NCBI GenBank assembly: GCA_964648365.1
Contig: CAZYLK010000251.1
Location: forward strand, 1-6,878
Reading direction: 5' to 3'
Origin: SURF-32 sp964648365
Lineage (GTDB): Bacteria; Planctomycetota; Phycisphaerae; UBA1845
DNA length: 6,878 nt
Shown: positions 1 to 6,578 of the stretch, in pieces
Position numbering within the stretch: the first letter of the stretch is position 1
Layout of the letters: each line of letters opens with the position of its first letter
Program-made: the position numbers and the translations under genes
Notes under the pieces: model-generated
Seen by the model: only the letters and a program-made list of their open reading frames with translations
What the model was told of the DNA's origin: nothing
The model's database searches: none

Positions 1-26
1 CCCTCCTTCTGGAACCCCTCTTTCAT
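1..26 (-). CDS. Possible 5' end of a leftward gene, truncated by the window edge
   Basis: Read on the minus strand, an ATG at 26-24 opens a frame beginning MKEGFQKE that runs off the left edge without a stop. The codons are lysine- and glutamate-rich with mostly G or C in third position, which fits a real start in this GC-rich genome. The frame stays open upstream to another ATG at 182-180, but that stretch has poor third-position GC bias and reads like non-coding DNA. No convincing Shine-Dalgarno precedes either start. The opposite strand is also open here, from base 3 to about 128, so strand is uncertain. If real, the gene is divergent from the serine hydrolase. Too little is present to suggest a function. 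Confidence 0.22.
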
Positions 27-200
27 GGAATCAGTCTCGTCTTCGAGGCCGTGGGCAGGGCAGCGACCGTCGCAACGACAGGGAACACGCGCCGATGCGC
101 GGCATCCCTTCGCCGCGCCCGTGGCTGATGCCACGCGTCGTACCCTCGCCGCCACTTGCTGAACTGCCCGAAACGCTACCATCTCGGGCGCAGCCGCGCC

Positions 201-252
201 TCTGCCCGGCCGGTTCAAAGCCTTCAAGACGGCGACCGGCCGGCCGGGCAGA
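201..252. repeat. 13-bp perfect inverted repeat with 26-base loop in the serine hydrolase leader
   Basis: The left arm TCTGCCCGGCCGG (201-213) is exactly complementary to the right arm CCGGCCGGGCAGA (240-252). The 26-base spacer contains an AAAG/CTTCAAGA stretch. The repeat ends 51 bases before the serine hydrolase start codon. No T-run follows on either strand, so it is not a standard intrinsic terminator. It could be an mRNA leader hairpin, an operator or a factor-assisted terminator. The pairing is seen directly; the role is not known. Confidence 0.6.
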
Positions 253-291
253 ATCCGTTGAAGATCACGCGGCGTGGGCCGCGCTTCGCAA

Positions 292-296
292 GGGAG
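292..296 (+). promoter_or_regulatory. Shine-Dalgarno GGGAG that sets the serine hydrolase start
   Basis: GGGAG, within AAGGGAG, lies 7 bases before the ATG at 304. It favours that start over the in-frame ATG at 274, which lacks such a site and would add ten residues in front of the signal peptide. Confidence 0.7.
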
Positions 297-303
297 TTCA
301 ACA

Positions 304-1821
304 ATGACCATGAAGACGTCGATGCACCGTGCCGCGGTCCGGATGATGTTCTGTTCGCTGCCGGCGCTGGCCGGCGGCCTCGCGCAGGCCGCGCCGCCGC
401 AGATCGAGGATTCCGAGTTCGCCGCGTTCCGTGAGCGATGGCAGGACGCGGCCGAGTCGCTGGGCGTGCCCGGCTGGGCATTGGTGGCCGTGCGCGGCGA
501 TGAGGTGATCCTGCTCGACGCGGGCGGCGTGCGCAGCACGCAGACGAAGGCGCCGGTCAACGCGGACACGATGTTCTACATCGCCTCCTGCACCAAGCCG
601 TTCAACGCGATGGCGGCCGTGGCGCTGGCTGCCGACGGCAAGCTCAAACTCGATGCGCCCGTCCGGCAGTACCTGCCGCAGATGTCGCTGAAGGACGCCG
701 ACCTGGCGGCGAAGCTGACCGTGCGCGACCTGCTGTGCCACCGATGGGGCATCACCAGCGGTGATATCGTCTTCAACGACGCTTACACGGGTCTGATCAC
801 GGACGACCTGTACTTTCAACTCCTGCCGCAGGCAGACGTCAGCGGGCGGGTGGAATACACAAACGTCCACTTCACGCTGGCCGGGCGCGTGCTGGCATCG
901 GTCGGCGGCAAAGACTGGCGCGACGTTCTCAATGATCGTATCCTCGCGCCCGCCGGCATGAAGCGCACCACCGGCTACGCCAGCCGCATGTACGCCGACA
1001 AAAACGTCGCCCTGCCGCACGTGTACGACGGCGCCTGGAAGCCCAGCCCGGTGATCAAGACGGATCGCACCATGCACGCCGCCGGCGGACTCGGAACGAC
1101 TGCGTCCGACTTGGGACGCTGGCTGCGCCTGAACATGAACGCCGGGCGCATCGACGGCAAGCAGATCATCCCGGCGGCTGCGGCCGGCGAGATGCTTGAG
1201 TACCAGTCCAAACTGGACAGTCCGGACGGGCAGATCCGCGTCATGAAGGGGTTCGGCCTGGGGTGGCAGCTGGGCGACTATCGCAACGAACACGCCTTCG
1301 CGGCGCATGGCGGCGGTTACATCGGCACCGCCGCGTACATCGCGTTCCTGCCGAAGGAGAAGTTCGGCATGGCGGTGCTTGCGAACGGTGACGGCCCCGG
1401 CCAGGGCTTCACCGCGATTGTGATGGTCGACATGTTCGACCACGTCCTGGGATACAAGGTTGAGGACGATCTGCTGCCGGGCTACAAGAAACACGCCGCC
1501 CGCTGGCGCGACCATCAAGCCCAACCCCCGGCCGGCGCCGTCAAACTCGCGCAGGCCGACCTGACCGCAGATGCGAGCGCCTATGCCGGCAGCTACGCAC
1601 ATGCCGTATGGGGCACGATGGAACTTCGCCTCAGCGGCGGCGAGTTGACAGGCTCGATCGGCGACCTGCCGCTGACCGCGTACTGGACCGGTAAAGACGC
1701 GTGTGACCTGCGCGCCGCTCCGGGGATGTCATACGCAGGAACGTTCGAAGTCAAAGACGGCCGCGTCGTCGCAATCACGCTGAACAACGAGGGGAATGCA
1801 CGGCGGTTTGAGCGGCGGTAG
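304..1821 (+). CDS. Secreted serine hydrolase, class C beta-lactamase / penicillin-binding-protein-like, with DUF3471-like C-terminus
   Basis: The product has 505 residues counted from the ATG at 304, chosen for its ribosome-binding site and because translation then begins with a signal peptide. That peptide has a basic N-region, a hydrophobic segment to about residue 26 and an AxA-type site near GLAQA|APP. The core has the hallmarks of the class C beta-lactamase family: S95-C-T-K98 (SxxK nucleophile and general base), Y185-T-N187 (YxN) and H335-G-G, which replaces the KTG box as in many esterase or D-aminopeptidase members. Residues from about 420 (AYAGSYAH) to the end form a beta-rich tail resembling DUF3471, which often follows this core. 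All catalytic positions are intact, so the enzyme is probably active outside the cytoplasm on an ester, amide or peptide substrate. True beta-lactamase activity is not implied. The gene appears monocistronic. Confidence 0.93.
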   Translation: MTMKTSMHRAAVRMMFCSLPALAGGLAQAAPPQIEDSEFAAFRERWQDAAESLGVPGWALVAVRGDEVILLDAGGVRSTQTKAPVNADTMFYIASCTKPFNAMAAVALAADGKLKLDAPVRQYLPQMSLKDADLAAKLTVRDLLCHRWGITSGDIVFNDAYTGLITDDLYFQLLPQADVSGRVEYTNVHFTLAGRVLASVGGKDWRDVLNDRILAPAGMKRTTGYASRMYADKNVALPHVYDGAWKPSPVIKTDRTMHAAGGLGTTASDLGRWLRLNMNAGRIDGKQIIPAAAAGEMLEYQSKLDSPDGQIRVMKGFGLGWQLGDYRNEHAFAAHGGGYIGTAAYIAFLPKEKFGMAVLANGDGPGQGFTAIVMVDMFDHVLGYKVEDDLLPGYKKHAARWRDHQAQPPAGAVKLAQADLTADASAYAGSYAHAVWGTMELRLSGGELTGSIGDLPLTAYWTGKDACDLRAAPGMSYAGTFEVKDGRVVAITLNNEGNARRFERR

Positions 1822-2158
1822 ATTACGCGGAGGGCGGCCGCGGGCTCGTGTTGGTCGAGCGAGTCCGAGGTGAGCCGTCCGGCACGACAACGGCGATCAA
1901 CCCGGTGCACGTAGCTATCGGGCCTCCCACCGGGATCCGGGGCGATCCGCGTCCGTCATCCGGCGAGGCCAGACGAAGTGGCCTGGTGCGCTCGCGGAAT
2001 TGGACGGGAGTTACGTTCAACACGGAGTTGAGGCGGCAGACGACCGCCAGAGGCGCAGATTGGAGCTTGCCAAGGTCCAACTGGCACAACATCTTCCTCT
2101 GCCGCAGCATATCACTGATCGTTTGGGTTGCGTATGGTGGCAGGGGGCGGGTCGAGCG

Positions 2159-2167
2159 TGCTATAGT
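2159..2167 (+). promoter_or_regulatory. Candidate extended -10 promoter element for the small-protein/protease pair
   Basis: The sequence TGcTATAGT matches an extended -10 box (TGn followed by a TATAAT-like hexamer, 5 of 6). No good -35 hexamer sits 16-18 bases upstream, which is tolerable for extended -10 promoters. Transcription would start near 2174, leaving a leader of roughly 68 bases before the ATG at 2242. TATAGT is rare in such GC-rich DNA and the position fits the pair downstream, but this rests on sequence match alone. Confidence 0.4.
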
Positions 2168-2228
2168 CTCCTGGGTGCGCCGACGATCTGAATCGTAGCC
2201 GCTTGTTGCGGGCTGAGATAACCGTGTT

Positions 2229-2233
2229 GGAGG
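2229..2233 (+). promoter_or_regulatory. Shine-Dalgarno GGAGG that sets the small-gene start
   Basis: A strong GGAGG lies 8 bases before the ATG at 2242. It selects that start over the in-frame TTG at 2203 and GTG at 2224, which lie upstream of it. Confidence 0.75.
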
Positions 2234-2241
2234 CCGAGCCG

Positions 2242-2490
2242 ATGCCGCTCGAAGTTGAGCTAGATTATTTTGCACAGCATGTTGCGGAGTGGCTCCGTCA
2301 CCACCAAGGGAAGTTCGCACTCATCAAAGGCACCGAACTGCGCGGGTTTTACGACAACTCTGAAACCGCGTTTGAGGAAGGTGTCAAGGTCTGGGGGGAC
2401 ACGGAGTTTCTGATTAGAGAGGTCACGGAAGAAGACCGGGTGGAGTACGTTCCGGCACTCACGTATGGCCTGATTGATGCCCGTCAGTAA
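2242..2490 (+). CDS. Small acidic protein of unknown function, partner gene of the retropepsin-like protease
   Basis: The product has 82 residues from the ATG at 2242, preceded by GGAGG. It is soluble, with no signal peptide or membrane segment. An N-terminal helix-like part (DYFAQHVAEWLRHHQGK) leads into a short strand (FALIKG), then GFYDNSETAFEEGVKVWG and FLIREV. This pattern resembles small bacterial hypothetical proteins of the type 'WL..H.GKyvvIkg..v.GFyd..e.A...g...fG...FLvk.v', loosely similar to DUF5678; the resemblance is from memory and not verified. The 3' end overlaps the protease gene by 14 bases, implying translational coupling. A hand count over 2281-2460 gives about 57% G+C, clearly below the 67-70% in sampled lines of neighbouring genes, which may indicate a different origin. 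A role as regulator, inhibitor or substrate-presenting partner of the protease is inference only. Confidence 0.82.
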   Translation: MPLEVELDYFAQHVAEWLRHHQGKFALIKGTELRGFYDNSETAFEEGVKVWGDTEFLIREVTEEDRVEYVPALTYGLIDARQ

Positions 2491-2929
2491 CTGGTATTTC
2501 AACCATCCGACGATGTCCAGCCAGCAGGTGCTGGGGCGCGTCGGCCTCAGAGTTCAGGTTGAAGTCTGCCTGCACGAGTTCGTGCAGAAGACGCTCTCCG
2601 CAACCGGGAAACCCATCCCCGCGGCGATTACCGGGATCGCACTCATCGATACCGGCGCGACACGGACGTCGATCGATATCGAAACGGCAGCGGAACTCGG
2701 CCTGAAGCCCATCGGCACTTGCCGACTGGGCACGGCCGGCGGCTTGACGACGGCCAGCCTGTTCCCGTTCAGCATTCGCGTGAAAGGCGGCCCCAATCTG
2801 AATTGCACGCGGGGTGTCGGCGTGAAGATTCGCGAGCAGAACATCGTTGCGCTGATCGGGATGGACATCCTGTCTCGATGCGTGCTGATTCTGAATGGAC
2901 CGGACGGGCGGTTCAGCATCTGCACCTAG
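2477..2929 (+). CDS. Retropepsin-like (clan AA) aspartic protease
   Basis: The product has 150 residues from the ATG at 2477. An in-frame stop at 2471-2473 rules out upstream extension beyond a TTG at 2474. No Shine-Dalgarno is visible, so translation probably couples to the overlapping upstream gene; ATG 2513 is an alternative start, also without one. The catalytic signature ALID58-T-G-A61-TRTSID matches the D-T/S-G-A active site of single-domain retropepsins. A flap-like glycine-rich turn (GTAGGLTTASLF) follows, and ALIGMDIL near residues 125-132 is the expected hydrophobic-hydrophobic-Gly element. About 150 residues with one DTG suits a protease that works as a homodimer. There is no signal peptide or transmembrane segment, so it is probably cytoplasmic. 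No gag, pol or integrase gene is nearby, so it is a cellular family member and not a retroelement remnant. Its substrate is unknown; the partner gene product is an obvious candidate binding partner. Confidence 0.88.
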   Translation: MPVSNWYFNHPTMSSQQVLGRVGLRVQVEVCLHEFVQKTLSATGKPIPAAITGIALIDTGATRTSIDIETAAELGLKPIGTCRLGTAGGLTTASLFPFSIRVKGGPNLNCTRGVGVKIREQNIVALIGMDILSRCVLILNGPDGRFSICT

Positions 2930-3064
2930 GGACATAGACGGAACCGGCCCAGCGGCCTATCGGTCCTGACACCCCGTCGCATTGCGAGCCACCCCTGCAA
3001 TCCGCCGAAACTACCGTTGTCCGCGCCGCATCTGCGCCTTGAGTGCGCCGTCGGCGCAGACGCC

Positions 3065-3070
3065 GGAGAG
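3065..3070 (+). promoter_or_regulatory. Shine-Dalgarno GGAGAG that sets the start of the cysteine-cluster gene
   Basis: GGAGAG lies 6 bases before the ATG at 3077. It supports that start over the in-frame non-ATG codon at 3017, whose extra 20 residues show no conserved character. Confidence 0.7.
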
Positions 3071-3076
3071 ACGGTC

Positions 3077-4378
3077 ATGCAATTACCGGTCTTTGATCCC
3101 CAGGCTCGGTTTTCCTGTCACGATTGCGGCGACTGCTGCACCCGTCCCTGGAGAGTGTCGATCGAGGACCACCTTGTCGGCGCGATCAACGCCTTCGACT
3201 GGGCGGCGAAGTATCCGACGCTGGCCGGACGCGCCCTGGTCACGAGCGACGACGCGAGCGGGGCGAACCGTCACGTCCTCGGCAAGGCCGACGACGGATC
3301 GTGCGTTTTCTACAATCACGAGAAGAAAAACTGCATCATCCATGCCGAACTGGGCGCGACCGCCAAGCCGCTCACCTGTCAACGCTATCCGTTCAGCGTC
3401 TCGTCGGCGCCGGACGGCGGTTTCGTCTACGGACACTTCGGCTGCCCGTCCGTGCAGGCCAACCGCGGCAAGCCGGTCGTCGAGCAGGCGGACGAACTGA
3501 CCGCCGTGCTCGGGCCGCCCAAGGGATGGAGCCGCGACGACGCACCACTGACCGGCGTCCAGGCGATCAGCATCGAAGCCTCGCGCCTCGTGGCTGAACG
3601 GTGCATGGCTCTGTTCGACGCGTCGACGGACGCAGACTTGTGGCAGCGCTTTGCAGAGGCGATCCGGCTGGTCGTGGCTGTGGGGCAGACCGATGCCGGC
3701 GAACTCGAAGCGGCGCTATCGCGAACTGACTTCGGCGACGACGTACCCGAGATGACGCTGGCCGGCTTCGAGTCGCCGCGGAAAGCGCCGCTGACGAATC
3801 GCATGTTGCTGGGCATCAATCTGTGGCCGGACCTGTTCCCGACGGATTCGGTCGGTCGCAAGGTGTCGTTCGGCCAGCGCATCTCCATGATCGCAAAGCT
3901 GACGCAGGTGGCTCAGATGCGCGGAGCGTATGCCTCGCGCCTGCTGGAGCGAAACGTTGCACTCGGCCGGCTGGGCGCGGCCGAACTGGCCGGGCCGATC
4001 CCCGACGCCGCCGCCGATATGCTGCGCCGCTGGTTCCGTTCGCGGTTCCTGGCCCGCAGCTTCGCCGTGCATGACCTGAGCATTTGCGGCGGACTGCATT
4101 CGCTGATCCTGGACTTCGACACCGTGCTCTTCTTTGCCAGGGCGCTGGCGGTGGAGACGGGTGCGCCCCCGACCGACGAGATGTTCACCCGGGCGATCTC
4201 CGTGACCGAGGCGCAGATCTCCGCCCAGCGCCGGCTGTTCCACCTGGTGTTCCCGGCGTGGACGCTGACCAGCCTGGACTCGCCCAGCGCCGCCTGGTCG
4301 AGCCTGCGGCTGTTTCATCCGGCGTCGCCGTCCAGGGAAGCAGAGCAGGAAACTGCTGGCGCCGCAAAGCGCAACTGA
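3077..4378 (+). CDS. YkgJ/FliB-like cysteine-cluster protein
   Basis: The product has 433 residues. The N-terminal ~125 residues have the YkgJ pattern: C14-x2-C17-x2-C20-C21, then DDGSC76VF, C86IIH, KPLTC101QRYPF and a further C123 in HFGCPS. This spacing is typical of proteins thought to bind zinc or an Fe-S cluster through the clustered cysteines. The family includes FliB-type lysine N-methylases, which share an N-terminal cluster followed by a long helical region. Residues from about 130 to 433 are mostly helical-looking and carry no motif I recognise. No signal peptide is present, so the protein is cytoplasmic. It lies 147 bases after the protease gene and has its own ribosome-binding site. 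No flagellar genes are visible, so a flagellin methylase role cannot be inferred from context. The family call is solid; the function is unknown. Confidence 0.85.
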   Translation: MQLPVFDPQARFSCHDCGDCCTRPWRVSIEDHLVGAINAFDWAAKYPTLAGRALVTSDDASGANRHVLGKADDGSCVFYNHEKKNCIIHAELGATAKPLTCQRYPFSVSSAPDGGFVYGHFGCPSVQANRGKPVVEQADELTAVLGPPKGWSRDDAPLTGVQAISIEASRLVAERCMALFDASTDADLWQRFAEAIRLVVAVGQTDAGELEAALSRTDFGDDVPEMTLAGFESPRKAPLTNRMLLGINLWPDLFPTDSVGRKVSFGQRISMIAKLTQVAQMRGAYASRLLERNVALGRLGAAELAGPIPDAAADMLRRWFRSRFLARSFAVHDLSICGGLHSLILDFDTVLFFARALAVETGAPPTDEMFTRAISVTEAQISAQRRLFHLVFPAWTLTSLDSPSAAWSSLRLFHPASPSREAEQETAGAAKRN

Positions 4379-4435
4379 TCCGGATCGAGCACGATCGGCG
4401 GATGACGTCGGGCTGGATCGCAGGCGACGGGCTGT

Positions 4436-6535
4436 CTATTGATCGCACGTCAGGGACTGGCGGAGGCGGGGGCAGTCGGCGGCGGTGAGGGTGTGCTGGC
4501 CGTGCTGGCGGCGCCAGGTGGCTTTGGCTTTGCCGCGGTCGTTGACGGCCACGCGCTGACGATCGGTCGTGTTGTTTTTGACGTCGGTGTTGTCCACCGG
4601 GACGGTCGAGCCTTCCGGCAGCGACGTGCGGACGGTGGCCTTGACCTTGTGCCGCTTGCCGTCGTCACCTTTGCAGCGAGCCTTCAACTTCGACAGCCCC
4701 ACGCAAGGATCAAACTCCCACGTGTCGCCGAAGCGCTCGTCGCCGTCGGCCAGGCCGCCGAAGAGCACGATGCGCTGCCGGTCGCTGTCGTAGGCCATGG
4801 CGTGAGCCTGTCGCGGGCCGATGCTTCCCACCTGTCGCTCGCGCCATTCGACGCCGTCCCACTCCCACAAGTCGGAGAAGAACTCTCCGCCATCCTTGAT
4901 GGCAGATCCCCCGTAGAGTACCGCGACACGCCGGGCTTCGTCATAGACCACGGCGTGATTTGAGCGCGGCCGCGGCCCCGAGTCGGCCATCAGCGTCCAG
5001 CGGCGGCCGTCCCACGCCCACGTTTCGCCGCTGTATCGATCGCGCTGTGTTTCTCCACCGAAGAGCACCATTACTTCGCGAGCACTGTCGTAGACCATGG
5101 CGGGCGAGCGGCGGTTCGAGGGTCCACGCGTGCTCTCCCGAGTCCAGGAATCGCCGTTCCACTCCCAGGTTTCGCCGATAAGGCCGCCGCCGTCCTGCCC
5201 ACCGAAAAGGACAACAACATCGCGGGCGCTATCGTATGCAATCGCGTGATTGCTGCGCCGCGACGGGACGGCGTCCGTCAGCCACGTCCATTCGGCGCCG
5301 TCCCATTCCCAGGTTTCACTCGTATTCGATCCGCCGAAGAGCAGCGTGGTCGCGCGCCGGTTGTTGTAGGCCATCGCATGGAGAGATCGACCATCCGGTC
5401 CGACCGTACCCAACAGCGACCACTGCCGACCATCCCAAGCGAAGGTGTGCTCGGCGTCTACATTTGATGACGGGGAGCGGAGCCCGCCGAAGAGAACGCA
5501 ATGCCCTCGAGCAGCGTCGTACACCGTTTCCGCGCTGAACCGCCCCAGCGGACCGGTTGAACGCAACGTCCAGGCCTGCCCGTCCCATTCCCACGTCGTA
5601 TCCCGTACTGTCGGGCTGTCGTATCCTCCGAACAAGACCGTCACCGCACGTCTGGAATCGTATGCCATACCTTGGGCATAAACGTATCCGACGCCCTCCT
5701 CCGAGGCCGACTTCCAGGACTGGCCATCCCATACCCAGGTTTGATTGCTCGCGAAGCGATCTCCATAGCGCACCGTGACACCACGGGCGGAGTCATAAGC
5801 CATCGCGGCATACAACGGGATATCTCGCGTGTCGTCAGCCCGTAGACTCCACACATTGCCGTCATACTCCCATGTTTGCTCATGCATGCCGATATCCGGC
5901 GTGATCCCGAACAGCACCATCACTCGGCGGCCGCTGTCGTAGGCCATGCTATGGCCCCGGACCCGGGGCGATCCGACGGGGCGCGACGTCCATGTACTCC
6001 CATCCCATTCCCATGTATCATCCCGGGTGTTCGGGTCCGACCCCCCTTGCAGAACGACTACGCCGCGGTGCTCGTCGTACGCCATCGCAGGCCACCAGCG
6101 CGGGCTGGGCCCCTCAGTAGAGCGAAGCGTCCACGAGACGCCGTCCCATTCCCAGGTGTCGCCATAGCGCGACTGGTGGTCCCCTCCTCCGAACAGTACG
6201 GTCACGCCTCGGCGGCTGTCGTAGGCCAGCTTGCAGCCGGACCGCGGACTTGGTCCTTCCATGCTTCTGCGTACCCAACGCTCGCCGTCGTATTCCCAAG
6301 TGTCGCCCAGATAGGTGTCGCCAGCGTGGTCAAACCCGCCGAACAATACCGTAACGCCGCGCCCGGCGTCATAAGCCATCGCCAGATCACGCCGAGGACG
6401 CAGCCAGGGGTCGACGAGTTCCCACGCTCCGCTGTCGGCAGCGCGCGCCGTGCTGGGAAGCGCACACCCAACGGCTAACGCGATGCAGCCGGAAGCAAGG
6501 CTCGTCAACCGGACGCTGTACGCATACCCCTGCAT
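4436..6535 (-). CDS. Secreted twelve-repeat Kelch-type beta-propeller protein with a distinct C-terminal domain
   Basis: The product has 699 residues from the ATG at 6535-6533, chosen because AGGAG lies 8 bases upstream and translation then opens with a signal peptide (hydrophobic segment about residues 10-26, cleavage probably after PSTARA32). The in-frame ATG at 6604 would add 23 residues ahead of it. Residues about 38-609 hold twelve repeats of 44-53 residues with the pattern MAYDsaRgvtVLFGG...TWEWDG..W..R...GPspR, as in Kelch and galactose-oxidase central domains. Copies 4 and 5 lack the double glycine and copy 7 has TFAWDG instead of TWEWDG. Residues 610-699 form a basic domain with four cysteines (C611, C621, C688, C697), which I recall as a style found at the C-terminus of planctomycete secreted proteins. 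It probably acts outside the cytoplasm in binding or as a structural surface protein; no catalytic residues are evident. It converges on the cysteine-cluster gene. Confidence 0.9.
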   Translation of the reverse strand: MQGYAYSVRLTSLASGCIALAVGCALPSTARAADSGAWELVDPWLRPRRDLAMAYDAGRGVTVLFGGFDHAGDTYLGDTWEYDGERWVRRSMEGPSPRSGCKLAYDSRRGVTVLFGGGDHQSRYGDTWEWDGVSWTLRSTEGPSPRWWPAMAYDEHRGVVVLQGGSDPNTRDDTWEWDGSTWTSRPVGSPRVRGHSMAYDSGRRVMVLFGITPDIGMHEQTWEYDGNVWSLRADDTRDIPLYAAMAYDSARGVTVRYGDRFASNQTWVWDGQSWKSASEEGVGYVYAQGMAYDSRRAVTVLFGGYDSPTVRDTTWEWDGQAWTLRSTGPLGRFSAETVYDAARGHCVLFGGLRSPSSNVDAEHTFAWDGRQWSLLGTVGPDGRSLHAMAYNNRRATTLLFGGSNTSETWEWDGAEWTWLTDAVPSRRSNHAIAYDSARDVVVLFGGQDGGGLIGETWEWNGDSWTRESTRGPSNRRSPAMVYDSAREVMVLFGGETQRDRYSGETWAWDGRRWTLMADSGPRPRSNHAVVYDEARRVAVLYGGSAIKDGGEFFSDLWEWDGVEWRERQVGSIGPRQAHAMAYDSDRQRIVLFGGLADGDERFGDTWEFDPCVGLSKLKARCKGDDGKRHKVKATVRTSLPEGSTVPVDNTDVKNNTTDRQRVAVNDRGKAKATWRRQHGQHTLTAADCPRLRQSLTCDQ
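4439..4708 (-). other. C-terminal basic four-cysteine domain of the Kelch protein
   Basis: Ninety residues follow the last repeat (from PCVGLSKLKARC). The segment is lysine/arginine-rich with alternating hydrophobic and polar residues suggesting a small beta-sandwich (KVKATVRTSLPEGS, then RVAVNDRGKAKATW, then HTLTAADC). Its cysteines fall at both ends (611 and 621; 688 and 697), allowing two disulfides after export. It is clearly not another Kelch unit. By position it could be a surface-attachment or sorting module, but that is inference. Confidence 0.6.
4709..6400 (-). repeat. Twelve tandem Kelch-like coding repeats (about 132-159 bases each)
   Basis: In the minus-strand reading frame the (M/V/A)xYD box recurs at approximate residues 53, 104, 151, 197, 245, 290, 337, 388, 432, 480, 529 and 580 of the 699-residue protein. 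On the plus strand this appears as recurring 'TCCCATTCCCAGGT'-like and 'TCGTAGGCCAT'-like segments (for example near 4790, 5377, 5935 and 6222). The repeats are diverged at DNA level, so the array is old and not a recent expansion. Confidence 0.9.
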
Positions 6536-6543
6536 GTTCGTCG

Positions 6544-6548
6544 CTCCT
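6544..6548 (-). promoter_or_regulatory. Shine-Dalgarno AGGAG that sets the Kelch protein start
   Basis: AGGAG on the minus strand lies 8 bases before the ATG at 6535. It picks this start over the in-frame ATG at 6604, which would place a non-hydrophobic extension before the signal peptide. Confidence 0.7.
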
Positions 6549-6578
6549 GTCGCTGTGGACCCAGGCGGGCATCGCCAA

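Larger units (their letters stand above)
1822..2241. other. 420-base stretch without a recognisable gene
   Basis: Open frames exist on both strands here (for example 1848-2198 on plus and the far side of 1823-2320 on minus). Their translations are arginine-, proline- and serine-rich with no recognisable domain, and none has a convincing ribosome-binding site. A short imperfect hairpin (GCTCG, 7-base loop, CGAGC; 1844-1860) lies just after the serine hydrolase stop, without a T-run. From about 2000 the G+C content falls towards the level of the following small gene. The only other signal is the extended -10 element at 2159-2167. The region may be regulatory or a decayed gene; I could not identify a remnant. 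Confidence 0.45.

Noticed and set aside
95..307. 70-codon plus-strand frame whose stop overlaps the serine hydrolase start (ATGA)
   Set aside because: The overlap looks like coupling, but the translation is proline- and arginine-rich without features, and the frame runs through the 13-bp inverted repeat. The ribosome-binding site of the hydrolase is sufficient by itself.
298..1602. 434-codon open frame on the minus strand across the serine hydrolase gene
   Set aside because: It is a mirror of the strongly biased codon use of the plus-strand gene. Its translation is rich in valine, arginine and histidine with no domain, whereas the plus strand has signal peptide, SxxK, YxN and HGG.
1823..2320. 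165-codon minus-strand frame over the gap and the small gene
   Set aside because: Low-complexity arginine/proline/serine translation, no ribosome-binding site, and it collides with the better supported small gene on plus.
2474..2929. Retroelement origin for the aspartic protease
   Set aside because: No reverse transcriptase, integrase, terminal repeat or target duplication is visible; single retropepsin-like genes occur as ordinary bacterial genes.
3044..3058. Hairpin TGCGCC-GTC-GGCGCA before the cysteine-cluster gene
   Set aside because: Only 6 bp in very GC-rich DNA, no T-run, and no link to a known regulator; chance is likely.
3716..4318. 200-codon minus-strand frame inside the cysteine-cluster gene
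   Set aside because: Glutamine- and arginine-rich shadow of the plus-strand codons with no recognisable domain.
4383..4396. Short hairpin (GATCG-AGCA-CGATC) between the convergent stops, considered as a terminator
   Set aside because: The stem is 5 bp, extendable only with a bulge, and no T-run follows on either strand.
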